A stretch of DNA of 47,971 nucleotides from Desulfosporosinus lacus DSM 15449 (GTDB lineage Bacteria > Bacillota > Desulfitobacteriia > Desulfitobacteriales > Desulfitobacteriaceae): positions 1 to 47,971 of the forward strand of contig NZ_FQXJ01000029.1 of assembly GCF_900129935.1 (NCBI RefSeq), written 5' to 3'. The notes beneath the pieces are model-generated. The model was not told the DNA's origin and ran no database searches. It saw only the letters and a list, made by a program, of their open reading frames with translations. Position 1 is the stretch's first letter. Each line of letters begins with the position of its first letter. The position numbers and the translations under genes were made by a program. This document shows positions 1 through 7,442 of the stretch, in pieces.

Positions 1-132
1 TGATATCCTGGTCGCGGACCTTGCGGCTGACCTTGATATCCTGGTCGCGGACCTTGCGGCTGACCTTGATATCCTGGTCGCGGACCCTGCGACTGACCTT
101 GATATCCTGGTCGCGGACCTTGCGGACGTCCT
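1..132 (-). repeat. 33-bp tandem repeat inside infB
   Basis: Four near-identical 33-bp units start at 1, 34, 67 and 100. They differ at a few positions only (for example ccc/cct and gact/ggct in the third unit). Each encodes one 11-residue GQ(P/S)QGPRPGYQ unit. The array may continue beyond the window edge, so the total copy number is unknown. Confidence 0.95.
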
Positions 133-458
133 TCTAATTCCGAATTATTTTGAGACTGCCCTTCTGTACCCTGACGAGGACCTTGTGACTGTCGTTCTAT
201 TGCCGAACGGGGTTCTTTCAGCTTACCTTCTTGTGCTGATTCAGATACTATAGGCCTTTTTTCCTCAGTATTTTTGTGTTCAGAATGCTCCAAATTTATC
301 TCCTTTCCTTTCAGTTGGTTCCTTAATCGATCTGCGTCATTTTGATCGACCGTACTTAAATGGTTTTTCACATCAGTTCCCATAGCCACGAGTCTTGTCA
401 TCACTTCTTTACTGCTAAAATTCAATTCTTTTGCTAATTCATGAACACGAATACTCAT
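1..458 (-). CDS. infB: Translation initiation factor IF-2, N-terminal part (runs off the window)
   Basis: IF-2 is the GTPase that brings initiator tRNA to the 30S subunit. Only the first 152 codons are inside the window; the G domain lies beyond position 1. The ATG at 456-458 follows a GGGGGTGG ribosome site. Residues 1-50 or so match the IF2_N fold (VHELAKELNFSSKEVM, then LVAMGTDVKNHLSTVD). A charged linker follows and then, from about residue 109, an 11-residue repeat GQ(P/S)QGPRPGYQ that continues to the edge. Gly/Pro/Gln-rich linkers between the N-domain and G domain are common in Firmicute IF-2. It is the last visible gene of the rimP-nusA-ylxR-ylxQ-infB operon. Confidence 0.95.
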   Translation of the reverse strand, partial: MSIRVHELAKELNFSSKEVMTRLVAMGTDVKNHLSTVDQNDADRLRNQLKGKEINLEHSEHKNTEEKRPIVSESAQEGKLKEPRSAIERQSQGPRQGTEGQSQNNSELEGRPQGPRPGYQGQSQGPRPGYQGQPQGPRPGYQGQPQGPRPGY

Positions 459-502
459 TTAACCACCCCCACATAATCGGCTCCCACATTACGCTCCAAG
501 CA

Positions 503-799
503 TCAGCTCCTTGCTAGTAATATAGCCTTAGCAAACCCTTGATCCAAAATAAGCACTGCTGAACGCGGCGAAAGTCCTATAGAACGTCCTAGTTCTAGCT
601 TTGTACCAGTTATATACACTGGTAATTTTATATCATTAGCCCACAGAGTATACTTTTTTTGTGCTCCGTGAGCATCCTCCGCTATGATAAGAAGAAACCC
701 TTTTCTCTTTTTAACCATGGCCTCAATTTGAGCATCTCCAGAAGCAACTTTTCCGGCCCGCCGAGCAATTCCAATTAAAGATTGGGTACGTGTATTCAC
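503..799 (-). CDS. ylxQ: YlxQ-like L7Ae-family RNA-binding protein
   Basis: A 98-residue protein of the L7Ae/L30e/S12e/Gadd45 family, which binds kink-turn RNA and is associated with ribosomes. The fold is recognisable from the start (IGIARRAGKVASGDAQIE) and the LLIIAEDAHG and RSIGLSPRSAVLILDQGFA stretches. Its start overlaps the ylxR stop by 4 bp, a sign of translational coupling, and infB begins 44 bp downstream. The position between ylxR and infB is the standard Firmicute one. The precise role in this organism cannot be read from sequence. Confidence 0.92.
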   Translation of the reverse strand: MNTRTQSLIGIARRAGKVASGDAQIEAMVKKRKGFLLIIAEDAHGAQKKYTLWANDIKLPVYITGTKLELGRSIGLSPRSAVLILDQGFAKAILLARS

Positions 800-1059
800 A
801 AAGATATTTTTCCTTCCAAGTGAGTAAAAACTGCTGGATCTACATCCACTCCAAAAGCTTTCCTGAAGCGACGCTCTTTGACGGCGGTTTGAAAACAGAC
901 AGAATTAGAGCAAAGGTATGCGCCACGACCATTCCGTTTTCCAGTGGGATCGAGCTCTACAATTCCTTCTGGAGTTCTAACGATTCGCAAAAGCTCTTTT
1001 TTGGGCTTCATTTCTTGGCACCCTAAGCACATCCGCATAGGAACTTTTCGTGTCTTCAT
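796..1059 (-). CDS. ylxR: YlxR (DUF448) nucleic-acid-binding protein, RNase P modulator family
   Basis: An 87-residue DUF448 protein. The family hallmarks are visible: paired cysteines in MRMCLGCQEMKPKKELLRIV, the GRGAYLC motif, and a basic C-terminal half (VKERRFRKAFG). The B. subtilis member has been described as a modulator of RNase P (RnpM); the role here is inferred from family. It lies 4 bp after nusA and overlaps ylxQ by 4 bp, so the cluster is probably co-translated. Confidence 0.92.
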   Translation of the reverse strand: MKTRKVPMRMCLGCQEMKPKKELLRIVRTPEGIVELDPTGKRNGRGAYLCSNSVCFQTAVKERRFRKAFGVDVDPAVFTHLEGKISL

Positions 1060-1063
1060 ACCA

Positions 1064-2443
1064 TCACCCCTTTCCTTTCTTTTTTTTCTCTTTAGGACGC
1101 TCGTTGATGCCAGTTAATAAATCCTCAACTATTTTATCCGGGACTGCTTCAGTAACTATCGGATCAACATCATTTTCAAGGGGCTCCAGCTCCTCTGCAT
1201 ATCCGGCATATGTTTCATTCTCATTATATTCAGTGTTTTCGGTAAGCTTTAGCCCTTGTGTAACCGTGTCTTCTTGATACTCTTGTTCTTCTTGATACTC
1301 TTGATAGCCATCGGATTCTGCGTACTCATCATATTCAGAGTATTCCTCATATTCGCCATACTCATCATAATTTTCATACTCTTCTTGTCCTTGGGGAATG
1401 ATATTATGAGCGATGGCTTGAGATTCACTTTTTATATCAATCTTCCAACCCGTAAGCTTGGCCGCTAATCGTGCGTTTTGTCCCTCTTTTCCAATCGCCA
1501 AAGAAAGCTGATAATCCGGAACCACAACAATAGCAACCTTTTCATTGAGTTTAGGATATACTTGTAAGACTTTTGCGGGAGATAGGGAATTAGCCACAAA
1601 TTCTTGGGGATCGATTGAGAAGTTTACAATATCAATCTTTTCTCCTTTTAATTCTGTGACAATAGTCTGTACGCGAACTCCCTTAGGGCCAACACATGCT
1701 CCTACAGGGTCAACGTTTGGATCACGTGAATAAACTGCGATTTTGGAGCGAGCTCCAGCTTCACGAGAAACTCCCTTTATTTCTACGATCCCGTCATGTA
1801 TCTCAGGAACTTCAAGCTCAAATAAACGTTTTATTAAGCCTGGATGTGTTCGTGAAAGCATAATCTGTGGGCCCTTCGTCGTTTTCTTAACCTCTACAAC
1901 ATAGGTTTTGATACGCTCAAACGATTGATATCCTTCTCCTGGTATTTGTTCCTGTGCAGGAAGTACAGCTTCTACTTTCCCTAAATCAACAATGACATTC
2001 TTCTGTTCATACCGCTGGACAACTCCGGTGACGATATCCCCTTCACGATTGACAAACTCATCATATATCATGCCGCGTTCTGCTTCTCTAATGCGTTGTA
2101 CGACAACTTGCTTCGCAGTTTGCGCAGCAATTCGCCCAAACTCACGAGGAGTTACTTCGTATTCCACAATGTCTTCAAGTTGATAATTAGGATCCAGATT
2201 ACGCGCCTCCACCAAGCTAACCTGAGTCCGAGCATCCTCCACAAGATCGACAACGGTTTTACGGGCATAAACTTTAAACTCACCGGTTAAACGATCAATA
2301 AGAACTCGTACATTTTGTAATGATCCGAAATTCTTCTTGTATGCGGAAATCAGTGCAGCCTCAATCGCCTCAAATAGAATTTCTGCAGAAATTCCCCGTC
2401 CTTTTTCTAACTCGTGAAGGGCCTCGATGAACTCCATATTCAT
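1064..2443 (-). CDS. nusA: Transcription termination/antitermination factor NusA with acidic tail
   Basis: NusA binds RNA polymerase and nascent RNA and modulates pausing, termination and antitermination. At 459 residues it is longer than Firmicute NusA proteins of roughly 350-390 residues. Order: N-terminal RNAP-binding domain (1 to about 125, starting MNMEFIEALHELEKGRGIS), S1 domain (about 130-200, GDIVTGVVQRYEQKNVIVDLG), KH1 (SRDPNVDPVGACVGPKGVRV) and KH2 (PDYQLSLAIGKEGQNARLAA). The extra length, from about residue 355, is an acidic Tyr/Glu-rich low-complexity tail followed by a lysine cluster at the C-terminus. It has an AGGAGGAAAAAGG-type ribosome site and sits 38 bp after rimP. Confidence 0.97.
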   Translation of the reverse strand: MNMEFIEALHELEKGRGISAEILFEAIEAALISAYKKNFGSLQNVRVLIDRLTGEFKVYARKTVVDLVEDARTQVSLVEARNLDPNYQLEDIVEYEVTPREFGRIAAQTAKQVVVQRIREAERGMIYDEFVNREGDIVTGVVQRYEQKNVIVDLGKVEAVLPAQEQIPGEGYQSFERIKTYVVEVKKTTKGPQIMLSRTHPGLIKRLFELEVPEIHDGIVEIKGVSREAGARSKIAVYSRDPNVDPVGACVGPKGVRVQTIVTELKGEKIDIVNFSIDPQEFVANSLSPAKVLQVYPKLNEKVAIVVVPDYQLSLAIGKEGQNARLAAKLTGWKIDIKSESQAIAHNIIPQGQEEYENYDEYGEYEEYSEYDEYAESDGYQEYQEEQEYQEDTVTQGLKLTENTEYNENETYAGYAEELEPLENDVDPIVTEAVPDKIVEDLLTGINERPKEKKKKGKG

Positions 2444-2481
2444 TTTTCCTTTTTCCTCCTTATTCTATTGTAAAAAATAGC

Positions 2482-2940
2482 CTAAAAATCCAGTGCCAAA
2501 TGAGTTTTCTTTACCAACGTGCGTGGAATGGCGACACGCTCATCATTGTATTCTAAAACGATCTCATCGTTGATTAGTCCAACAAGATTTCCAGAAAACT
2601 TCTTGTACCCTTGAAACTGGGAAGTGGTGTGGACATTAACCAAACTTCCCTGAAAACGAACAAAGTCCTCTTCCTTTTTGAGAGGACGTTCAAGTCCAGG
2701 AGAAGACACTTCCAACATATAGGCTTGCGGAATTGGATTTTTTTGATCAAGCATTTCACTTACAATGTGGCTGATAGTTGAACAATCATCCATATCGACG
2801 CCACCATCTTTATCTATGTAAAGGCGCAAATACCAATGCGCACCTTCCTTTAAGTACTCTACATTGACTAATTCGAGGCCATTTTCTCTTACGAGTGGTT
2901 CAACCATAGACGCGATTTGTTGTTCTATTGCTTCATTCAT
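2482..2940 (-). CDS. rimP: Ribosome maturation factor RimP
   Basis: RimP assists assembly of the 30S subunit. The 152-residue length is typical. The N-terminal domain shows YLRLYIDKDGGVDMDDC and the conserved LEVSSPGLERPL block; the C-terminal SH3-like domain follows (YKKFSGNLVGLINDEIVLEY). The ATG at 2938-2940 has an AAAGGAG ribosome site at good distance. It is the first gene of the nusA-infB operon and is preceded by a leader of about 145 nt with its own promoter and a terminator-like hairpin. Confidence 0.95.
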   Translation of the reverse strand: MNEAIEQQIASMVEPLVRENGLELVNVEYLKEGAHWYLRLYIDKDGGVDMDDCSTISHIVSEMLDQKNPIPQAYMLEVSSPGLERPLKKEEDFVRFQGSLVNVHTTSQFQGYKKFSGNLVGLINDEIVLEYNDERVAIPRTLVKKTHLALDF

Positions 2941-3029
2941 ATGAATTCGCTCCTTTAAAACGTAACGTAATGGACATTCTCCTCATAGTCTTACGAAGAT
3001 GTCCTCATGTTATACTTACGCTACGAATT

Positions 3030-3064
3030 GGACAAACGAAGGAGCGGGCTAGAACCCACTCCTT
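3030..3064 (-). terminator. Attenuator-like hairpin in the rimP-nusA leader
   Basis: In minus-strand RNA a 10-bp stem AAGGAGTGGG/CCCGCTCCTT (3055-3064 with 3039-3048, one G-U pair) with a 6-nt loop is followed by CGTTTGTCC, a poor U-tract. It lies between the promoter at 3094-3122 and rimP. In B. subtilis the equivalent operon is reported to be autoregulated by NusA-dependent termination in its leader; a weak U-tract fits that, but this is inference. Confidence 0.5.
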
Positions 3065-3093
3065 ACCATCAAGACTACAAATTTCCTTATACT

Positions 3094-3122
3094 AATATAG
3101 CATATTCGTTAGAACTGTGCAA
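3094..3122 (-). promoter_or_regulatory. Probable sigma-A promoter of the rimP-nusA-infB operon
   Basis: Minus strand: -35 TTGCAC (3117-3122), 17-bp spacer, TGC just before -10 TATATT (3094-3099). The predicted transcription start near 3087 gives a leader of about 145 nt ahead of rimP. The spacer end GAATATGC is identical to that of the rpsB promoter at 23641-23669. Confidence 0.6.
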
Positions 3123-3233
3123 CCTGCTGCTATGTTTGACCAATTAAATCATGTTGTAATTTAAAAACACAGCGAATCTCTAAAATTACTCCAGAATCAA
3201 AAATTGCAAATGAAAAGTTATTACTTGATGTTG

Positions 3234-3616
3234 TTAAATAAGCAAATAGCCCAAATTATTAAAGGTATAACTAATGAAAATTATTCCAACTGTCACAAGT
3301 CCGGCAAAAACACAACGAGAAGCTTAGTCTTGACCACTTGTTTAAGCAATATCATTGATGGATGTGAAAGAGCCATTACCCCCATCATCAAAGCAAGGGC
3401 AGTACCAATACCGACACCTTTTGCAACTAAAGCCTCAGCGATCGGCAATTAACCAAAAATATCCGCATACATAGGGACTCCTACGAAGGTTGCTACCAAA
3501 ACTGAATACCATTTATCTTGGACAAGAAAGAGCAGTTATACGTTTTCAGAAATCCAGTTATGAATAGCAGCTCCAACGTTCCATTTGAAGTACTTGGTTA
3601 TTGAACCACTCAAATA
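3234..3616 (-). pseudogene. Decayed COG0701-type (UPF0718/YraQ) permease, C-terminal part
   Basis: Immediately after the arsR stop the minus strand encodes recognisable permease sequence but no open frame. One frame reads WYSVLVATFVGVPMYADIFG, stop, LPIAEALVAKGVGIGTALAL, MMGVMALSHPSMILLKQ. An extra T near GTTTTTGCC then shifts the frame into FAGLVTVGIIFISYTFNNLG. There are two in-frame TAA stops, one frameshift, and the N-terminal half is missing. The match to COG0701 permeases, often found beside arsR, is by pattern recognition. It was probably once co-transcribed with the upstream arsR. Confidence 0.8.
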
Positions 3617-3940
3617 TCAACAAAAATCCATCCCCTTATACAGATGACTCGATGTATTATCCATGTTTAGACCAATGTTATCAAACAACTGTTTTAATGC
3701 TTCAAGGCTCTTTCTATTAATAGAGTATTTCATCCAAACTCCATCACGCCTGCTGTCTACCAAACCACTTTCGCTTAAGATTTTCATATGGTACGAAAGG
3801 GTAGGCTGGGTGATGTTGAATTCCTCTAAAATATCGCAAGCACACAGTTCTCCATTGGAAAGCATGTCAAATATTTTAAGCCTCGTTTCATCTGACAGGG
3901 CTTTCAAATACATGGCATATACCCTATAACACTCTTTCAA
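3617..3940 (-). CDS. arsR: ArsR-family metalloid-sensing repressor
   Basis: A small winged-helix repressor. ALSDETRLKIFDML is the start of the ArsR fold, and ELCACDILEEFNITQPTLSY carries the metal-binding CxC of the As(III)/Sb(III) sensors inside the recognition-helix region, followed by the wing DSRRDGVWMKYSIN. Start choice: a GTG at 3947-3949 is in frame, but it lies inside the GAGGTGAG ribosome site. The TTG at 3938-3940 sits at proper distance from that site and is preferred (107 residues; 110 from the GTG). It has a strong promoter/operator upstream. Its neighbour permease is dead, so the regulon may now be elsewhere. Confidence 0.9.
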   Translation of the reverse strand: MKECYRVYAMYLKALSDETRLKIFDMLSNGELCACDILEEFNITQPTLSYHMKILSESGLVDSRRDGVWMKYSINRKSLEALKQLFDNIGLNMDNTSSHLYKGMDFC

Positions 3941-3976
3941 AATTCTCACCTCGGCGATTAGAATTGCGCAACATAT

Positions 3977-4025
3977 ATTGACACTTCTCTATGTCTATTA
4001 TACGACCATATAGAGAGATGTCAAT
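3977..4025 (-). promoter_or_regulatory. arsR promoter with overlapping 16-bp inverted-repeat operator
   Basis: Minus strand: perfect -35 TTGACA (4019-4024), 16-bp spacer, perfect -10 TATAAT (3997-4002). An inverted repeat frames the promoter: left arm 3977-3992 and right arm 4010-4025 match at 14 of 16 positions (ATTGACA...TCTCTAT). This suits autorepression by ArsR. Confidence 0.7.
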
Positions 4026-4082
4026 GTGTATGTTGTTTAAACTTCACTTCTATGTGACTTTTGACGTCCATACGGCAATAAC

Positions 4083-4142
4083 GTAAAATGGCATATATCC
4101 GTTGCCTTGATACTTTGAGGCAACGGATATATGCCATTTTAC
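4083..4142. repeat. Perfect 25-bp inverted repeat (long hairpin)
   Basis: Arms 4083-4107 and 4118-4142 are exact reverse complements with a 10-nt loop. The outer ends are GTAAAA/TTTTAC, so it may act as a terminator after the ferritin-like gene, although that stop is about 180 bp away and the U-run is only four. The rest of the interval 4143-4318 shows no gene. Confidence 0.75.
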
Positions 4143-4318
4143 AGTATGATGTTTTAAATCAACAAAGATTAGCCGACTAGCATTAGGACACATCGGATTC
4201 TTCAGTGAGTAAGACAGTTTATTATCTTTAAGACTGTGGCATCTAAGGATATCTCATTCTTCAATCGGCTTAAGTTAGTATTTCGATGGTTTTTTGAAAC
4301 AACGCATTATTATGGTTA

Positions 4319-4804
4319 TTAATATTCTTCTCTTTTACCGAATTCAGCAGATTCTACCCATTCTTCTGAGTGGTTAATGAGGGTAACTATCTGATCAATT
4401 ATTGCATAATGATCCTCTTCTTGTTTTATCAAGTATTCAAAAACCTTTTTCGACTCATTATCCGTTGCTTCAGATAAGTACTTGCGATATAGGTTTATAC
4501 TTTCTTTTTCATTTTCTAAAGCTGACCTGTACACATCAAGTTGGTTAGGAACTTGTTTAAGTTCATTTTTAAGAGTCCCCAGGTCATTAAACACGTTTTT
4601 AACTTCAGATAACCTTTCACTTTGTTCTAAATCGAAGGATAATTTACTAACCTTATTTTCTAAAATCTTAGCATGTATATTTTCCTCTTTCGCTAACAAA
4701 AGAAAGACAGTGCTTAAACTATTGTCCTTATTGATTTTAGCTTGCTCGGTGTAATATTTCTCTCCTTCAAGTTCCATTTTGATTGCAAACTCTAAAACGT
4801 CCAT
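4319..4804 (-). CDS. Ferritin-like (rubrerythrin-type) diiron protein
   Basis: A 161-residue four-helix-bundle protein with the two-iron ligand pattern of the rubrerythrin/ferritin-like superfamily: Glu near residues 11-15 (MELEGEKYY), E41-x2-H44 (KEENIHAKI), Glu 97-101 (ALENEKESI) and E129-x2-H132 (QEEDHYAII). There is no C-terminal rubredoxin domain, so it is not a classical rubrerythrin. A peroxide- or iron-related role is inferred from the family. The GGGGAGG ribosome site precedes the ATG. It stands alone, with AT-rich DNA on both sides. Confidence 0.8.
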   Translation of the reverse strand: MDVLEFAIKMELEGEKYYTEQAKINKDNSLSTVFLLLAKEENIHAKILENKVSKLSFDLEQSERLSEVKNVFNDLGTLKNELKQVPNQLDVYRSALENEKESINLYRKYLSEATDNESKKVFEYLIKQEEDHYAIIDQIVTLINHSEEWVESAEFGKREEY

Positions 4805-5077
4805 AAACTAACCTCCCCAATTAATATTAGTATGCCCTTTTCAACTGGAAATGGAACAAACAACTGATTACATTATAATGCTTATTATTTAAAATTACTA
4901 TAAATTTATACTATTTATTAATAAAATAATTTAAAATTTAATTAGATACTTATTGTTCCTAAAAAAGACCTCAAAAATACGGGATTTAATACTTTGTTCA
5001 ACGTAAATATCACGCGTTTCCATAACCATAGCCTAAGAAAAGGAAGTCTGTGCTCCCCAATGGATTGGAAATCCGGC

Positions 5078-5905
5078 CTATCTAACCCATAAATTCATGT
5101 CTTCAAAAGAACCTGCAATATGGCAATTATTAATCAGTCGCCCTTGATATCTGTATCCAAGTTTATAGAATACTCTATTCATCCCATAAGACTGAGCGCG
5201 AGCTAATGTATATAGTATAAATGAGCCCTGCTTTTGAACTTCATCCTCTAAAATACCTAGTAAACGTTCGGACAGTGAATGTCCACGGTACTCTGCAATC
5301 GTTGCACAATCCGTCATTTCGCAACGGTTAAAAAGATAGTCAGGATAAGCAGCTGCTAGGCCAATCAGTTTTTCTTGTGAAAACGCTCCAGCAAAAATAT
5401 TTCCATTATGCATCAAAGAACGGATATACTGAGAACTTTCCACCGGGGATGGATAGCTTACAAAGACTTTTGTTAATACTTGCGATATTTGCCGGGCAAA
5501 GGTTTCATCTAAAATCTTCAATTCCATTCCGATTGGCAAACTTTGTGACTGTTTAATTGGTTCCGTCCTAACCGTATACACAATATCATTCTCTGTTTGT
5601 ATCTTATCCGAAAGTCCTCTTGCCTTAAAAACGTAATAGGCAAGGCTAACCGCAAATTCCTCATAGTTATAACAAAAGATGTTTCCTTCAATATGAAAAC
5701 CGCATCTTAAAAATTCAGGTACATCTCTAGGCAAGGCCCAGAGCCAAATTTTCTCCAGTTCCTTTGTTATTGCCAGATCAATAAGCTCCCGACTAAATAG
5801 AGAAGGCTTAGTTCCTTGTGTGTATCCGTTGACGACTAGGCGTTTATTCCTCTCATCCACAGAAATGAGACTTGAGGAACTTACTTCGCCCCTAGTATTA
5901 AGCAT
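5078..5905 (-). CDS. ablB: Beta-lysine N6-acetyltransferase AblB
   Basis: AblB acetylates beta-lysine to N-epsilon-acetyl-beta-lysine, a compatible solute. It is recognised from its place after ablA and from a C-terminal GNAT domain (from about residue 130; KVFVSYPSPVESSQYIRSLM, then DCATIAEYRGHSLSERLLG as the acetyl-CoA loop, and YGMNRVFYKLGYRYQGRLIN). The start is taken as the ATG at 5903-5905, which has GGGGTGG 5-6 nt upstream; an in-frame GTG at 5912-5914 would add three residues. Either start overlaps the ablA end, so translation is coupled. About 275 residues is normal for the family. Confidence 0.9.
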   Translation of the reverse strand: MLNTRGEVSSSSLISVDERNKRLVVNGYTQGTKPSLFSRELIDLAITKELEKIWLWALPRDVPEFLRCGFHIEGNIFCYNYEEFAVSLAYYVFKARGLSDKIQTENDIVYTVRTEPIKQSQSLPIGMELKILDETFARQISQVLTKVFVSYPSPVESSQYIRSLMHNGNIFAGAFSQEKLIGLAAAYPDYLFNRCEMTDCATIAEYRGHSLSERLLGILEDEVQKQGSFILYTLARAQSYGMNRVFYKLGYRYQGRLINNCHIAGSFEDMNLWVR

Positions 5906-7184
5906 TTGCTCCACCCCCGCATCCGCCGGATACTTTTTTTCTCCTCTCCTGCCGCATGTTTTCTTGGGGTGTTAGACTAATCAGTCCACCTTTCAGCAAT
6001 TTAGCAAGACCAATTTTCCGAGTTTTGGAACTGCTGCAGGTGTTTTTACATGTCTTGCAACGGCTTGTTTTATCTTCTGGTTCTTGATATACGCTGATGA
6101 CTCCTTCATAATTACGAAGGATTACTTTGTCATTTGATTGGGAAATCAAATAGTTAGGTTGAAGGGGAATTTTTCCCCCACCTCCCGGGGCATCGACAAC
6201 AAAAGTAGGCACAGCAAAGCCAGAGGTATGTCCTCTAAGCATTTCAATGATTTCCAAACCAGTACTGACAGAAGTCCGAAAGTGCTCAATCCCACTGGAT
6301 AAGTCGCATTGGTATAAGTAATAGGGCCTTACCCGGCATTTTACAAGTTCATGAACCAGTTTTTTCATAATCACAGGACAGTCATTGATTCCTCTAAGCA
6401 ATACAGATTGATTCCCAAGTGGAATACCCATATTAGCCAGTTTGTTCAGGGCATTGCGTGCTTCAATCGTGAGCTCCTTGGGGTGATTAAAGTGTGTGTT
6501 GATCCAGATTGGATGGTATTTTTGCAAAACTTGAATGAGCTTATCCGTAATTCGCATCGGCAAAACTACTGGTGTTCTTGTCCCGATGCGGATAATCTCA
6601 ATATTAGGAATCGAACGAAGGTTGGATAAGATATAATCCAACCGATCATCAGAAAGGGTCAACGGATCCCCTCCGGAGATCAGGACATCACGAATCTGTG
6701 GGTTAGAACGAATATAGTCCAGGGCGAGCTTAAAATGATTCAATGGTAAAGCCTTGTCTGTTTGTCCAGCCATTCTCCTTCTGGTGCAATGTCTGCAGTA
6801 CATTGAGCACTGATCAGTTACCAGGAGTAACACTCGATCTGGATAACGGTGTGTCAATCCTGGCACCGGAGAATCAGCTTCTTCATGCAACGGATCTTCT
6901 AAATCACATGAGGATTTGCTCAATTCGTGAAGTGAAGGAATTGCTTGTTTTCTAATAGGGCACTCTAGATTCTGAGGATCCATCAGAGAAAAATAGTATG
7001 GAGTGATTGCCATTCGGAAATTTTCCAGGCACTTCTCAATCTGATCGGCTTCCTCGGAGGAAACAGACATAGCCTGCAGTAATCCCTTGTGGTTTGTAAT
7101 CCGGTTAGACATCTGCCAGCGCCAATCATTCCATTGCTCATCATTTATATCAGTCCATAAGGTTCGTCGTCTTTGTTCATTCAT
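5898..7184 (-). CDS. ablA: Lysine 2,3-aminomutase AblA (radical SAM, PLP)
   Basis: Converts L-lysine to L-beta-lysine. The radical-SAM motif is C126-x3-C130-x2-C133 (CSMYCRHC). PLP binds K338 in APGGGGKIP. D294 (YQCDLSSG) and D331 (VVDAPGG) correspond to the two Asp residues that hold the substrate amine in the Clostridium subterminale enzyme, which favours lysine over glutamate as substrate. C269 plus the CKTCKNTC cluster at 376-383 fits the structural zinc site. The C-terminus ends in an extra CGGGANA. The GAGGAGG ribosome site is strong. It forms an operon with ablB and is divergent from the amino-acid importer. Confidence 0.95.
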   Translation of the reverse strand: MNEQRRRTLWTDINDEQWNDWRWQMSNRITNHKGLLQAMSVSSEEADQIEKCLENFRMAITPYYFSLMDPQNLECPIRKQAIPSLHELSKSSCDLEDPLHEEADSPVPGLTHRYPDRVLLLVTDQCSMYCRHCTRRRMAGQTDKALPLNHFKLALDYIRSNPQIRDVLISGGDPLTLSDDRLDYILSNLRSIPNIEIIRIGTRTPVVLPMRITDKLIQVLQKYHPIWINTHFNHPKELTIEARNALNKLANMGIPLGNQSVLLRGINDCPVIMKKLVHELVKCRVRPYYLYQCDLSSGIEHFRTSVSTGLEIIEMLRGHTSGFAVPTFVVDAPGGGGKIPLQPNYLISQSNDKVILRNYEGVISVYQEPEDKTSRCKTCKNTCSSSKTRKIGLAKLLKGGLISLTPQENMRQERRKKVSGGCGGGANA

Positions 7185-7267
7185 TTGTTACCTCCTCGTC
7201 AGTTACCCTTATTTTCAGGATAGCCTCGAGCTCTTATCTTTTCTTGTGAGAATATCCCAATGCAACA

Positions 7268-7296
7268 GACAACTTTATTAAACATGATAAGTTGTC
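7268..7296. promoter_or_regulatory. Palindromic operator candidate 1 (over the ablA -10)
   Basis: GACAACTT (7268-7275), 13-bp spacer, AAGTTGTC (7289-7296): an exact 8-bp dyad. It covers the ablA -10 box (7284-7289), a classic repressor position. The same dyad with the same spacer recurs at 7443-7471. Confidence 0.65.
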
Positions 7297-7312
7297 GGTA
7301 AATATATGTCAA
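7284..7312 (-). promoter_or_regulatory. Sigma-A promoter of ablAB
   Basis: Minus strand: perfect -35 TTGACA (7307-7312), 17-bp spacer, -10 TATCAT (7284-7289). It lies about 100 bp before the ablA start codon and is overlapped by the palindrome at 7268-7296. Confidence 0.7.
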
Positions 7313-7404
7313 CAAAAACTTTTATATAAATATGTCTTACAAACTTTCTAATATGTCTATTAAAGTAATAAAACCCTCTAAATAGGATATTTTCAGGATA
7401 CAAA

Positions 7405-7433
7405 TGGTTTTACGGATTAAAATATGGTATACT
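7405..7433 (+). promoter_or_regulatory. Possible extended -10 promoter of the amino-acid ABC importer
   Basis: TG-G-TATACT (-10 at 7428-7433) is a good extended -10; the -35 (TGGTTT, 7405-7410) is weak. The palindrome at 7443-7471 would then cover the transcription start region. A TTGACA at 7458-7463 lies inside that palindrome but has no good -10 at proper distance. Confidence 0.4.
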
Positions 7434-7442
7434 TCAAGAACA

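Noticed and set aside
1-132. CRISPR-like array
   Set aside because: The 33-bp units are adjacent, without spacers, and in frame within infB.
3204-3452. Plus-strand open frame of 82 codons
   Set aside because: It lies antisense to the permease relic, whose minus-strand sequence is recognisable; the plus frame has no ribosome site or known fold.
4805-5077. Possible gene or promoter between ablB and the ferritin-like gene
   Set aside because: Only AT-rich DNA; a TATAAT-like box is present on the minus strand but without a convincing -35, so no promoter is called.
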